Shown here: positions 1 through 10,700 of the stretch, one piece after another
How positions within the stretch are numbered: the stretch's first letter is position 1
Layout: every line of letters begins with the position of its first letter
Assembly: GCA_035771175.1 (NCBI GenBank)
Contig: CM069606.1
Location: forward strand, 30,089,816-30,153,815
DNA: 64,000 bases
Reading direction: 5' to 3'
Source: Paratinospora sagittata
Lineage: Eukaryota; Streptophyta; Magnoliopsida; Ranunculales; Menispermaceae
Translations under genes and position numbers: made by a program
The notes under the pieces: generated by a model
The model's input: the letters and a program-made list of their open reading frames with translations, nothing else
Databases searched by the model: none
What the model was told of the DNA's origin: nothing

Positions 1-339
1 TAAACTTACTAGAAAAATTAAAAAGAACTCAAAACTCAAAAGTAGCTTAAGAGAAGCCTTAGTTGAAATAGAATCACAACAGGATGCTTTAGATACTCTC
101 TAAATTGATTATGAAATACTTAGAAAAGAGAAAGATATACTCAAAAAGCGTGTAGATGACCTAACCAATGTGGTACACAAGTTTACAAACGGTCAAAAAG
201 TGTTTGATATTATGTTAGGAGCACAAAGGTGTGCTTTTGATAAGGCTGGGTTACGATATACAGATGGGTCAAAGCAAAAATCATATAACCATTTGCTGAC
301 CAAGAGACCTACTTGCAAATATTGCAATAGGCAAGGCCA
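1..339 (+). pseudogene. Ty1/copia gag, C-terminal part (broken)
   Basis: This is the end of a copia-type capsid gene, read on the plus strand. The last readable stretch (170-339) is a lysine-rich segment that leads into a CCHC zinc knuckle, CKYCNRQGH, which is cut after the histidine. The missing part, NIGRC, resumes at 2118, beyond an inserted solo LTR, so the knuckle is C-X2-C-X4-H-X4-C once the insert is ignored. An in-frame TAA near 101 and the missing 5' end show that the gene is dead. Nucleocapsid knuckles bind the element's RNA during packaging. The copia assignment comes from the pol gene that follows. Confidence 0.75.
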
Positions 340-654
340 TGTTATCTCAATAAGCCCCATAACATGAATATTTTGATGATTCCAAATATCTCCAGTTTGT
401 GTATCTATTGATCTTGCTAAGTGTTTCAGATTTATCAAGAATCAAGATCAAGGAACTATGCTCACAAGCTTAGTGAACATCACAATTAAAGTTCCGAGTC
501 CTCAGTACTTAGAATGTAAGGACTACCGATCAAATTTACTCTCAACAAGATTTAATTGTTTTCGTATTTTGATCATCACATTTTAAAGATACTTTATGAT
601 TTCTAAAGTATTGGGCTTTATTCGAAAAATCAAAAACCATTTTTATAGAGTCTT

Positions 655-1160
655 TCAGGACGCTAATGTTTTAGTAGCGCCCTCTTGGACTTGATAAGTC
701 AGGACGCTAATAAAATATTAGGACGCTTACTTGTAAGTAGCGGCCTTCCTTGTGTCAATCTTTGAAAGTGTCAAGACGTTGACTCAGTTTCAGCTCGCTA
801 AAAGTTCTCTAAGTTTGAAATGATTTCTATCTTTGAGAACGCTGATAGTTATAAGTTGAAAAACTATCAGGACGCTGCCTGTATAGGAGCGCCCTCATCT
901 TTGGAATCAACTTAATAACTTTCAGGACGCTTACTGTCCTTCAGCGCACTTAATATTATTTTAAAATTTTAGGACGCTTCTTGTGAGTAGCACCCTCGTG
1001 CGTTTAAGTATTTTAAAACAAAGCAAGACGCTAACTGTCAATTAGCACCCCCATGATTTAAGTTGTTTAATCATCAAATTAAGTTAGAATGCTTACAATT
1101 GAGTAGCGCCCTCACTTCACTGTTCGGTAGGACATTGATGCTATATGAGCACCTCAAAGG
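655..1160 (+). repeat. minisatellite of short hairpin-like units inside the copia solo LTR
   Basis: About nine degenerate units follow the pattern AGGACGCT, 8-14 variable bases, then AGTAGCGCCCTC. Clear units begin near 658, 703, 869, 922, 971, 1023 and 1086. Each unit is itself an imperfect inverted repeat, because AGGACGCT nearly pairs with AGCGCCCT. The units sit upstream of the TATA box at 1446, so they are in U3, where repeated enhancers are common in plant LTRs. Confidence 0.7.
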
Positions 1161-1445
1161 AACAAAACGACAAAAATGATATTTTTGTTGTTCTGACACT
1201 ACATTTTTCGAGCCACTTTCTTATAACAACTTTTCGTGCAAAAATTTACTTTTTGGATTTGTAAGAGATATCTTCTGATTCATGAACTACGTCTCTTAAA
1301 CTTTCCTTATTCGTGAATCTAGAGAAAATTAGAATGATCATAAAATGTGCGGTTTCCATTTTCGTGATACAATCTAGCTGTTGTAAGTAAACATTCATAT
1401 TTGAAATTCAAATTCAAATTAACAACAACTTCATCTCTATAAGTC

Positions 1446-1453
1446 TATAAATA
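1446..1453 (+). promoter_or_regulatory. candidate TATA box of the solo copia LTR
   Basis: TATAAATA lies about 1.1 kb into the LTR, between the U3 minisatellite and a likely R/U5. Position and sequence fit an LTR promoter. No transcription start can be proved from sequence. Confidence 0.4.
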
Positions 1454-2112
1454 CTAGAACTTAACCATTTGCAAAAACCACCGAAAATTCTCTGAGCCAA
1501 AACACTTTTGAAAGTTAGTCAAATTTTTATCTGATTGAAAAAGTTTAAGTTACTTTGCTTTCAAAGCATTTTCTTTGAAACTTTGCTTATTCAAATGATT
1601 TTTATTCTGAGCTATATTTATATCTTTATCTGAAAAATTATTTGAAAGATTGAGCTGTTTTCACTCAAATTTTCAGCACTGTTTTAACTTATATCATTCT
1701 TGTTAAAAGAGAAATTTGAGAGATAGTTCATAGAACACAGTTGTACTCAATTTCATATCTTGTATATTGTATCAAGGTTGCAACAGTAGTTAGATAAGCT
1801 ACTTAGCTGATATTCTTGTATTCAACAAGTTTTGGTCTTTTCACACTCGTAAGTTGAGAAACGCTAGTTCTCACACCCGCAAGTTGAGAAAATGTGTAAC
1901 AGTTTGATTCTCACCCATAACAGAATCCCTTAGTGATAAGGTTTAAAATTCTAAATGAGGAGGTTAGGTAGTCGACTTAGGCAAGTAGCCGAACCACTAT
2001 AAATCGACAGTGCATAAATATTTATATTCCGCACATTGATTTTTCCATTGTAATTAATTTTAAATTGTCTAAGTGCCCAATTCACCCCCTCTTGGACATA
2101 CTTGGGCCAACA

Positions 2113-4182
2113 TGCCATAACATAGGAAGATGCCCTTTTAGAACAAAAAGGAAGAGCCACTTCGCATTGGTAGAAAAATATATTTTGAATGAGGCTAACC
2201 TTGTTGAACCCAAGGCCACTTGGGTACCAAAATTAAAATTTTTCTTTGTGGTGTAGGATACTTCAAAGAATGATGTATGGTAATTGGATAGCGGATGTTC
2301 TAGGCACATGATTGGTAACAAATCAAATTTCTTGACCATGGTCCGCAAAGATGGAGGTGGCATAACATTCGATGACAACAACAAAGGAAAAGTCGTCGGT
2401 GTCGGCATTTTTGGTAACGACTCTCTATCTATATCTGATGTTTTTTATGTCAACGGCCTGAAACATAATGTCTTGAGCATAAGTTAATTGTGTGACAAGG
2501 GATTTGTCATTTCATTTGAAGCAAACCGTTGCCTTATTAAGCATGATATTGGAAATGTTGCATTCATTGCATATAGATCTAAAAATGTTTATACTACAAA
2601 TTTGCATGAATTGTGTGATCAAAATGTTTCATGTTTAAGTGCGATTGAACAAAATGATGTTTGGCTTTGGCATCGAAGACTAGCTTATTTAAGGATGGAA
2701 AACATTTCAAAGTTGGCAAAACTTAACCTAGCTAGAGGCCTCCCTAAAGGAATATACTTGAAAGATAGAGTATGCGAGCCATGCCCATTGGGCAAACATA
2801 GAAAATCTTGTTTCAAAAGTAAGACCCAAAGCTCAATCACAAGGGCTCTTGAACTTGTCCATATGGACTTGTTTGGAAGAACTTGAACACAAAACTTAGG
2901 TGGAAAATCTTATTATCTTGTGATTGTTAATGATTTTACTCGTTATGCGCGGGTTTACTTTCTTGCACATAAGAGTGATGTATATGATATATTTGTAAAA
3001 TTTTGCTCTTATGTTAAAAATGAAAAGGGATACAAGATCACTGTCATTAGAAGTGTTCGAGGTGGAGAGTTTGTAAACAAAAGTCTTGAAGACTTTTGCA
3101 ACAAGTAAGGATACACCCATCACCTTTCAGCCCCCAGAACTCCTCAACAGAATGAAGTTGTTGAAAGGAAAAACATATCCCTTCAAGAAATGTGCAGAAC
3201 AATGTTACGTGAATATGATGTAGCAAAATACTTTTGGGCTAAAGCTATAAATACTGCTTGTTATGTCATGAATAGAGTGATGGTTAGGAGAAAACTAAAC
3301 AAAACTTCGTATGAACTTTGGAAGGGTAGAACTTCTAAAATCGATCACTTAAAAGTCTTTGGTTGCAAATGTTATATCTTAAACAATAAAGACAATCTTG
3401 AAAATTTGACCCTAAGTCTGACATTGGTATATTTTTAGGGTATGTATCTCATAGTAGAGCTTATAGGGTCTTCAATAAATCTACAAAAACTGTAGAAGAA
3501 TCAATACATGTTAAATTTGATGAATCTGGCCCTAGAATGACTCTAGAAAAGAAAATAGAACAGGTTAGAATAGACGATGATGATGAAATCATAACAAACA
3601 AACTTGCTGATCATGAGTCTAGTGAGCCCCAAGTTGAACCAGCTGTTGAACCACCCAAGAACACTAGGTTGCTTTTAGGTCACCCTCAAGATCAGATCAT
3701 AGGTGATCCAAACCTTGGTATAGCAACTAGAGCTTCACTTAGAGATCAAGGGCATGTAGCCTTTGTATACCAGATTGTGCCTACTAAGATAGAAAAAGCT
3801 TTAGCTGATGAAAACTGGAGTCTTTCTATGCAAGAAGGGTTGGAACACTTCACTAGAAATAATATGGGATCTTGTACCTAAACCGGAACACCAAAGTGTC
3901 ATTGGAACCAAATGGGTGTTTAGGAACAAAAAGATGAGAAAGGAATCATAGTCATAAACAAAGCAATATTGGTAGCATAGGGCTACAATCAAGAAGAAGG
4001 AATTAACTATGAAGAAGTTTTTGCTCCAGTAGCAAGATTATAAGCAATCAGATATTTATTACTTGCTTATGCTTACTATAACGGATTTATGTTATATCAA
4101 ATGAATGTCAAAAGTGCTTTCTTGAATTGATTTATAAATGAACAGGTCTATGTGAAGCAACCACCCGGTTTTGAGGACTATT
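2113..4182 (+). pseudogene. Ty1/copia polyprotein (gag end, protease, integrase, part of RT), decayed
   Basis: In order: rest of the zinc knuckle (from 2118); protease with MDSGCSRHM at 2284; GAG-pre-integrase region DVWLWHRRL near 2656-2760 with CEPCPLGKH; integrase core 2860-3440; hinge and start of RT (EALADENW, WDLVPKPEH, VIGTKWVFRNK, EVFAPVARL) to PPGFED at about 4180. This is the copia order PR-INT-RT. Damage includes stops at 2485-2487 and 2884-2886, a frameshift near 3400, another near 3860, and stops in RT. The usual second zinc histidine reads LAY instead of LGH, and the integrase aspartate of the RSDxGGEF motif is replaced (RSVRGGEF, 3046-3072). The gene is cut inside RT at 4182. 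Confidence 0.9.
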
Positions 4183-4567
4183 ACTGATGGGTGCAAACCG
4201 CAAGTGTACGGTTGCTAAGATATAATATAAACCGATGAGAATCGGGTATCGTCCTCACGGATAATGTTACTACACTGATTATATCGTTCCTAGCCCAAAT
4301 TTTATCTAGAAAACCAAATTGTGATGATTAGTGAACTAAAATACTAATTAAACTAAACAACTAATTAAAATAGCAAGTTATTAGAATTTTGTGGAGAAAA
4401 ATCAATATTAAAAACATCTAGAGATTAGATTTCACCTAATTATCAATCATGCAATATTAGACATGGTTATTATCAAATCCTTATTCGTGTTTATAATTCA
4501 AAATCCTATAGTTTCTAACACCCTCTGTCGAGTGCCGCATTAGAATCTATTACCAAAATATAATTTC
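4183..4567. repeat. unclassified repeat fragment, no gene seen
   Basis: The stretch begins with GGGTGCAAACCGCAAGTGTA and continues with AATCGGGTATCGTCCTCACG. I associate this signature with leaders or LTRs of plant retroelements, but from memory only. It has no open frame and replaces the rest of the copia RT, so 4182/4183 is a rearrangement joint. Its right edge meets the truncated family A LTR. Confidence 0.4.
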
Positions 4568-5762
4568 GATCCCTCCTCTCTCATTTCTCACACCACTCCT
4601 CCTCACTCTTTCTCCCTCTTCTAGAGACACACTCTCTCTCCCTCTCTTTTTGAGACTCTCTCTTTGCAGTGAGAAGCAATTATGCTTGGGAAGAAGTGCC
4701 AGTTTTGGAAATAAGTAATATCTGAAGGCGAGGAACGAAACATAGGTTTGCATGTCTTATGACTTTTCATAAAACTTTCATTCATTTATCATTACGTCTA
4801 TTATTCATTTACACTGCATTATTGCGTATAATGTTCAGACATGTCATAGTTATGCCTTAATATTTGGAGTCTATGTATTACACTGTTACTACGCTGGATT
4901 AGTGGTTAATTTGACTCAACCAGACTTAGTTTTGTCCTCAGTAACTTTGAATAGTGAACAGGAGACAACTTGTTGTTCTAGAAGACTTGGTATTTAAGCG
5001 GGACCTTGTGTTCCCACCTCTCGACCTGGAGACTGGTCTGGTTGGTTATATTTGAAAGCTATTTGCTTGTATAAGTGATACTGGACATCCTAACAACGCA
5101 CATGGTGATGCTGACCTTGATAAGTATCACCAGACGTTGCCAAATCTTGTCTAATATTAGTAAAGACCAGACCTGCACATGCATAGTTATCATACATGAA
5201 ATAAGAACCACCTAGGGACGTAAGTGGTTTGTGATCTATGGAATAGTTATTGGAGCAATTGAGCTCACTATTATTGATGTTTTCCCTGGAGATGGATGTA
5301 CAATGTGAACCCAGGATTACGTGAGGATGGACATTTGTAGGTGAATCCAGGGCGATGGACGATCACAAAACCATTACGTGATGGTGTTATGCATACATCC
5401 TATGATCCTATGTTGTGCATATGTGATGTTTGATTATGAAGTCTTCTTTATTAATTGTCATATTCATGAACTATTTTACGCACTAGGCAATAGCTCACTC
5501 CCGTTGTTAACCATTTCTATAGGAGTCTAGGGTGGATTGGGTAGAGGTGTTTGGACCCTCATTTTGTACCCCTTGCTTATTTATTAGGGAGATTTAGGAG
5601 GATCTTCCCTCAATTACATTTTTGCACAAAATACATTTTGAAATTAATGAAATCAGATTTGTACTCAATTGTGTACATGCGCACTCGGTAACTGTTATAA
5701 TGCATTCGCGCCCCTCCAGTGAGTGTCCCAGTCGGATTAAGAGGTCCGAGCGGGGTGTGACA
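4568..5762 (+). mobile_element. family A LTR, 5'-truncated, lone copy
   Basis: It matches the A1 LTRs in opposite orientation: TCATTTCTCACACCA near the left end, AACATAGGTTTGCATG, the ATCACCAGACGTTGCCAAAT block, the GTTGTTAACC block, and the end CGGGGTGTGACA at 5751-5762. The first 200 bp or so of U3, including the TGTAATACCC start, are missing. No PBS follows, so it is not attached to a body. It is more diverged from the other A LTRs than they are from each other, and its hairpin repeat block near 5285-5360 is partly lost. Confidence 0.8.
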
Positions 5763-5936
5763 ATGGTTGTTGTTATATCTTTCTTTAGACAAACCTTTCT
5801 GCAACAATCAATCTATGACCATTGTCGTGTACTGTGTTCCACAACGTTCAGTCGTGATCGTTGTGATAAATTTTTTTTACTGTATCTTCCTTTAGACAAA
5901 CCTTTCTACAACAGTTAATGTGTGATCGTTGTCGTG
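5763..5936. repeat. short imperfect tandem duplication, no gene
   Basis: Two related blocks contain CTTTAGACAAACCTTTCT followed by CAACA and then ATTGTCGTGT or GTTGTCGTGT. Their TTTAGAC starts are 107 bp apart (5784 and 5891). Between them lies an inverted pair CAACG...CGTTG. The block separates two family A LTRs of opposite orientation and may be a scrap of a DNA transposon end. That is a guess. Confidence 0.4.
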
Positions 5937-7072
5937 TCCTTTGAAAAATTGGATAACAACGAGGTGAGCTACATGCTCAGTGGGTAAAATAGTTCGTGAA
6001 TATAACAATTAATAAAGAAAACTTCATAATCAAATATCTTAAATACACATCAGAGCATCATAACAGTATGTATGTCTACATGACACCGTCTCGTATTGGT
6101 TTGATGATTGTACATCGCCTGAGTTCACGTACAGATGTCCCTCCCCAGGAGTAGCCGGGTTCTCATTGTACGTCCCTCCTCAGGAACGATGCTCTGGATT
6201 TACGTACAGATGTCCCTCCCCAGGAGTAGCAAGGTTCTCATTGTACGTCCCTCTCCAAAGAAATATAATGAATGGCGAGCATTGCTTCTAACTATTCTAT
6301 GAATCATAAACCACATATGTCCCTAGGTGGTGCTATGTATGATGCCAATGCATGAACTGATCCGGTCTTTACTTAATATTTAGACAGGATTTGGCAACGT
6401 CTGGTGATCCTTATCAGGGTCGGTATCACAACGTGCAAGGTTAGGACATTCAATATTACTTGTATAAGCTAATAGCTTTCAAATAAGATCAACCAGATCA
6501 GTCTCCAGTTTGAGAGGTTAGACACGAGGTCTACTTAAATGCCAATCGTCTAGAGTAGCACGCTGCCTCCCGTTTACTATTTAAAGTTACTGAGAACAAG
6601 ACTGAGTCTGGTAGAGCCAGATTGACCACTAATTCGGCATAACAACAGTGTAATACATGAACTCCAAGTATACAGGCATAAGTATGACAGTATGAACATT
6701 ATACGCAATAATGCAGTGTAAATGAATAGTAGACATAATGATAAATGAATGTAAACTTTAATAAAAGTTATAAGACACGCAAACCTATGTTTCGTTCCCC
6801 ACCTTCAAATAAAAACTCCTTTGAAAACTAGGGCCTTCCCAAGGGCAGAACCTCGTTGCACCGTACCAAGAGTCTTGGAAAGAGAGTCTCAAAAGAGAAG
6901 ACCAAAACCCAAAATGAGTGAAAGAGAAAAAGAAAATCACAAGGAGGAGTGATTTTGGTGTGAGAAATGAGGAAGAGGGAGGGGTTCTTAAATAGGAAAA
7001 ACGACGCCTGAACGTTCGGGCACGTCTGCCCAAACAATTTTTTTTTATTTTGTGCAAACTTAAGGTATTACA
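5937..7072 (-). mobile_element. 3' LTR of copy A1, truncated at its outer end
   Basis: Read on the minus strand it starts TGTAATACC at 7072 and lies directly after a PPT, which fixes it as the 3' LTR. It matches the A1 5' LTR (15140-16530) closely from the U3 start to about 15377, but the last 235 bp (ending GTGTGACA) are missing and 5936 is a breakpoint. It keeps the U3 palindrome GAACGTTC near 7015, a TATTTAAG box near 6990, and two tandem units with ACGTACA arms near 6130-6250. Confidence 0.88.
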
Positions 7073-7085
7073 CTCTACCCCCCTT
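7073..7085 (-). promoter_or_regulatory. polypurine tract of A1
   Basis: On the minus strand it reads AAGGGGGGTAGAG, directly abutting the TGTAATACC start of the 3' LTR. It is the primer site for plus-strand DNA synthesis. A5 and A6 have the same tract at the same place. Confidence 0.88.
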
Positions 7086-7106
7086 AAAAGGATTTCGCCC
7101 TCGAAA

Positions 7107-7622
7107 TCAGTCCAAGTAGTCACGATAGTTATCTGCATGAGATTCATTGTCGTCGTCGTCGTTTGTTAGTTCAGGATAATGCCTGTATGGTCCCTGAATG
7201 GCACTGTGGACGGTTGAATCCTCAACATCATGAAACCATGGAGAGCAAATGGAGTTAGATTCGTCCTCAGAAGATTCCAACCTTTGCTTAACAAATAGTG
7301 GTGTAGGGCGCTGGTCGCATCATTTAAGAGGGGGTAAGTTGAGCTGTGGGATGATTTTTCATGTTGTTGTTCGAATCCGGTCGCCTGACAATTTTGGTAG
7401 AAGATCCTGCCCAGATGAGGGCACGAGATTGTTTTGGGCAAAATTGTTACGAGAAAGCCATGCACACTCTGGCGATAAGGATCGTTGTCTATTTGGTGAT
7501 GGAGTTGGTGATGCAAGTAGTTGTGACTAGACTCAGATCCTGGAGGAGTCGCCACAGGTGGCCAAGGAGGCCATTGCGTGTGCGTCACTATATCCATCGA
7601 TATTATTTTCAGACATCTGCAT
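7107..7622 (-). pseudogene. ORF-C of A1, small gene between pol and the 3' LTR (frameshifted)
   Basis: The start MQMSENNIDGYSDAH is at 7622 and the conserved acidic end, PELTNDDDDNESHADNYRDY and then a stop, is at 7107. It is collinear with the copies at 43569-44079 (A5) and 52653-53156 (A6). At least one 2-bp loss (after GYSDAH) and further shifts break the frame, so a 143-aa frame over 7166-7597 mixes true and shifted sequence. The consensus protein is about 167 aa: a Pro/His/Ser-rich N-terminal half (QWPPW, ATPPGS), a middle GGRIRATT...PPLNLPPLK, and a strongly acidic tail. It has no membrane segment or zinc motif that I can see. The function is unknown. Confidence 0.6.
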
Positions 7623-7712
7623 AGTTATTCAAGTGGAACGATGTATTAAGATATTTGTAACCAAAGTTTAATCATTTTATTGATAAGTGAAATAGTACAA
7701 TGTATCGTATCA

Positions 7713-10700
7713 TCAGTTATTACTAGAAAACAATTTAGGGTATTTTTGTTTAATTGTTGCTTCTAGTTCCCATGTTGCTTCCTCTACTACTTGGTGATCC
7801 CAAAGCACATTCACAAGTGGTATGCTACGTCACCTTAGTTCTTGAGTTTTTCTATCCAAAATCTGTATCGCTCTCTCCTGATACCTATTTCCTTTTTCAA
7901 CCCGAACCTCGACTAAAGGGATGATATGTGAAGGATCAGGGCGATACTTTCGAAGCATGGATACTTGAAAAATGTTATGAATCTTAGACATGGAAAATGG
8001 AAGGGACAGACGATAAGCAAGTTTGCCAATACATTCAATGATCTGAAATGGACCGATATACCATGGGGAGAGCTTTCCTTTGATCCCAATGCGTTTGACA
8101 CCTCTTGTGGGCTGAACTTTTAGAAAAACTAAGTCCCCCTTATCAAATTCTAGAGGTTGCCTCCGCTTGCCAGCATTGTTCTTCTGTCGACTTTGTGCAA
8201 CCCGAAGTCGCTCCTTTACTAGTGTAATCTTCTCAGAAGTCTCTTGAACTAGTTCAGGGGCCAACTGCGGTCAATCTGCCATATCTAACCAGCATACCGA
8301 AGATCTGTAAGGGCAACCATAGAGAGCCTCAGACGGTGCCATGCCGATACTAGTTTGGTAGCTGTTGTTGTATGCAAACTCAGATAAATGTAAGTACTTT
8401 GCCCATCCGTCATGAAAGTCCAAAATGCAACACCGCAACATGTCTTCCAAGATTTGGATAAGACGCTCTGACTGTTCATCAGTCTGAGGGTGAAAGGTTG
8501 TGCTCATGGTGATCTTAGAGCCTAGTATACTCTGGATGCTTTGCCAGAACTTTGATGTGAATCGAGGGTCTCGATCAGAGACGATCGTGAGTGGTATGCA
8601 GTGGAGGCGTACGATCTCTCTTTAATATAGTTCGACAAGTTTGGCAGGGTTATCCGTGAATTTTATTGGGAAAAAGTGTGCAGACTTTGTAAGTCTGTCA
8701 ATGATAACCCAGATAGCATCTTGCCCTTTATTATTTTGAGGGAAGGCTGTAACAAAATCCATTGCGATGTTCTTCCACTTCCGTTCTCCAATAGGTAACG
8801 CCTGGAGAAGTCCAGAGGGAAGTCTTCGTTCTGCCTTAACTTGCTGGCAAATGAGACATCGAGCAACGAAGTGTGCAATTGCCTTCTTCATTCCAGAAAA
8901 CCAAAATTGTCGCTTGACATCCTTGAACATCTTGTCACCCCCTGGATGCATAGCGAACCTCGAACAGTGCATCTCAGTGAGCACTTCTTTCTGAACCTCA
9001 AAGTCGTTCGGTAGACAAAGACGTTTTTTATAAAAAATGGCCCCGTCTTCAGAGACCGACCAGGGAGTAAGGTCTTGTCCGCTGAGTAGAAGTTCTCATT
9101 TCTCCATCAACATAGGGTCGTTGGCTTGAGTTGTTGAAATCTTTTGAACCAGCTCAGAGTTGGCTGATAATTGAGAAAGTCGTGATCTTGCGCCCTCCTC
9201 GATCAGTTGTAGGTTAAAATTCTCCATCTCTATAGCCAACTTTTCCATTTCGAAGTTAAGAGTGCAAGCAACATAAGATTTTCTACTCAGGGCTTCAGCC
9301 ACAACATTGGCCTTGCCGAGATGGTACTGGAGTTGAAAGTCATAATCTTTCAAGAATTCTAACCATCGTCTTTGGCGGTGGATTAGGTCTCTTTGGGTGT
9401 AGATGTACTTAAAACTCTTGTGATCCGAGAAGACCTCAAACCGTTCACCGTATAAGTAATGACGCCATAACTTCAATGCAAACACAACAGTTGCAAGTTC
9501 CAAGTCATGTGTTGGGTAATTGCCCTCATGAATCTTCAGTTACCTCGAGGCATATGCGACAACTTGGCCTTCTTGCATTAGTACGACACCTAAGCCTTGG
9601 AGAAAGGCATCGGTGTATAGTGAAAATCGAAGTGCATTTCTTGGAGTGATTAGTACTAGTGCTGTCGTGAGGCGCTTCTTCAATTCCTGAAATGATGTTT
9701 CACAAGCGGGATTCCAAATGAATCGCACGTCTTTCTGAGTGAGCTTTGTCATAGGTTCAGCAATCTTTGAGAAGTCCTTGATGAAGCGTCTATAATAGCC
9801 AGCCAACCCAAGAAAACTCCTAATTTGAGTAACAATGGTAGGCTACTTCCACTTTAAAACCGCTTCAACCTTAGAAGGATCCACCTCAATGCCATTGCCT
9901 GAAACCACATGGCCCAGGAATTGAACTCGCTTCGCCCAAAATTCGCACTTACTCAACTTTGCATACAATTGGTGGCTTCTCAAGGTTTGGAAGATTATCT
10001 TCAGATGTATATTGTGGTCTTCCTCGGTTGAAGAATATATCAAGATATCGTCCACAAAAACCACCACAAATAGGTCTAAGTATAACCAGAAGATGCGGTT
10101 CATCAAATCCATGAATGCAGCAGGTGTATTTGTTAGACCGAACGACATGACCAAGAACTCCTAGTGACCGTACCAAGTTCTGAATGCCTTCTTGGTAATG
10201 TCCGACTCTCGGATCCGGAGTTGGTGATAATCGGATGGTCAATCAATCTTAGAGAAGTATTTGGCAGCTCTAAGTTGGTCGAACAAGACATCGATCCTGG
10301 GCAACGAGTATTTGTTCTTAATGGTGACGTTATTCAGATTGTGATAGTCAATGCAAAGTCGTAACGAACCGTCCTTTTTGCGAACAAACAGAACTGGAGC
10401 GCCCCAGGGTGATGAACTTTTTCTGATGAAGCCATTACTCTCTAATTCCTTCAGTTGTTTGTCCAATTCGACTAGCTCGACAATTGACATTCTGTATGGT
10501 GGTATTGAGATAGGCCCGGTCCCAGGTATGAGATTGATTTCAAAATCGAATTCCCTAACCTGAGGTAGACCAGGAAGGTCATTTAGAAAAACTGTTGGGA
10601 ATTCAGATATTACCGGGACATCGTGTACTTCGAGAGGGTACAATGCTAGTGATTCATTTTCATCCCCAAGGGATAGAGCTCGAAGCTGTGCCTTGAGAAG

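Larger units (their letters stand above)
340..2112 (+). mobile_element. solo LTR, SIRE/Maximus-like copia type, inserted in a gag zinc knuckle
   Basis: The element starts TGTTATCTCAA and ends GGGCCAACA, so its ends are TG...CA with short inverted ends TGTT/AACA. Just inside the 3' end is CAATTCACCCCCTCTTGG, typical of plant copia LTRs. The five bases before it are GGCCA and the five after are TGCCA, a target duplication with one change. Removing the insert restores the CCHC knuckle reading across 339/2118. No PBS, PPT or coding DNA lies inside, so it is a solo LTR left by LTR-LTR recombination. A candidate TATA box (TATAAATA) is at 1446-1453. Bases 655-1160 hold a minisatellite. The SIRE/Maximus label is inferred from the look of the end and from its host element. 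Confidence 0.85.
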
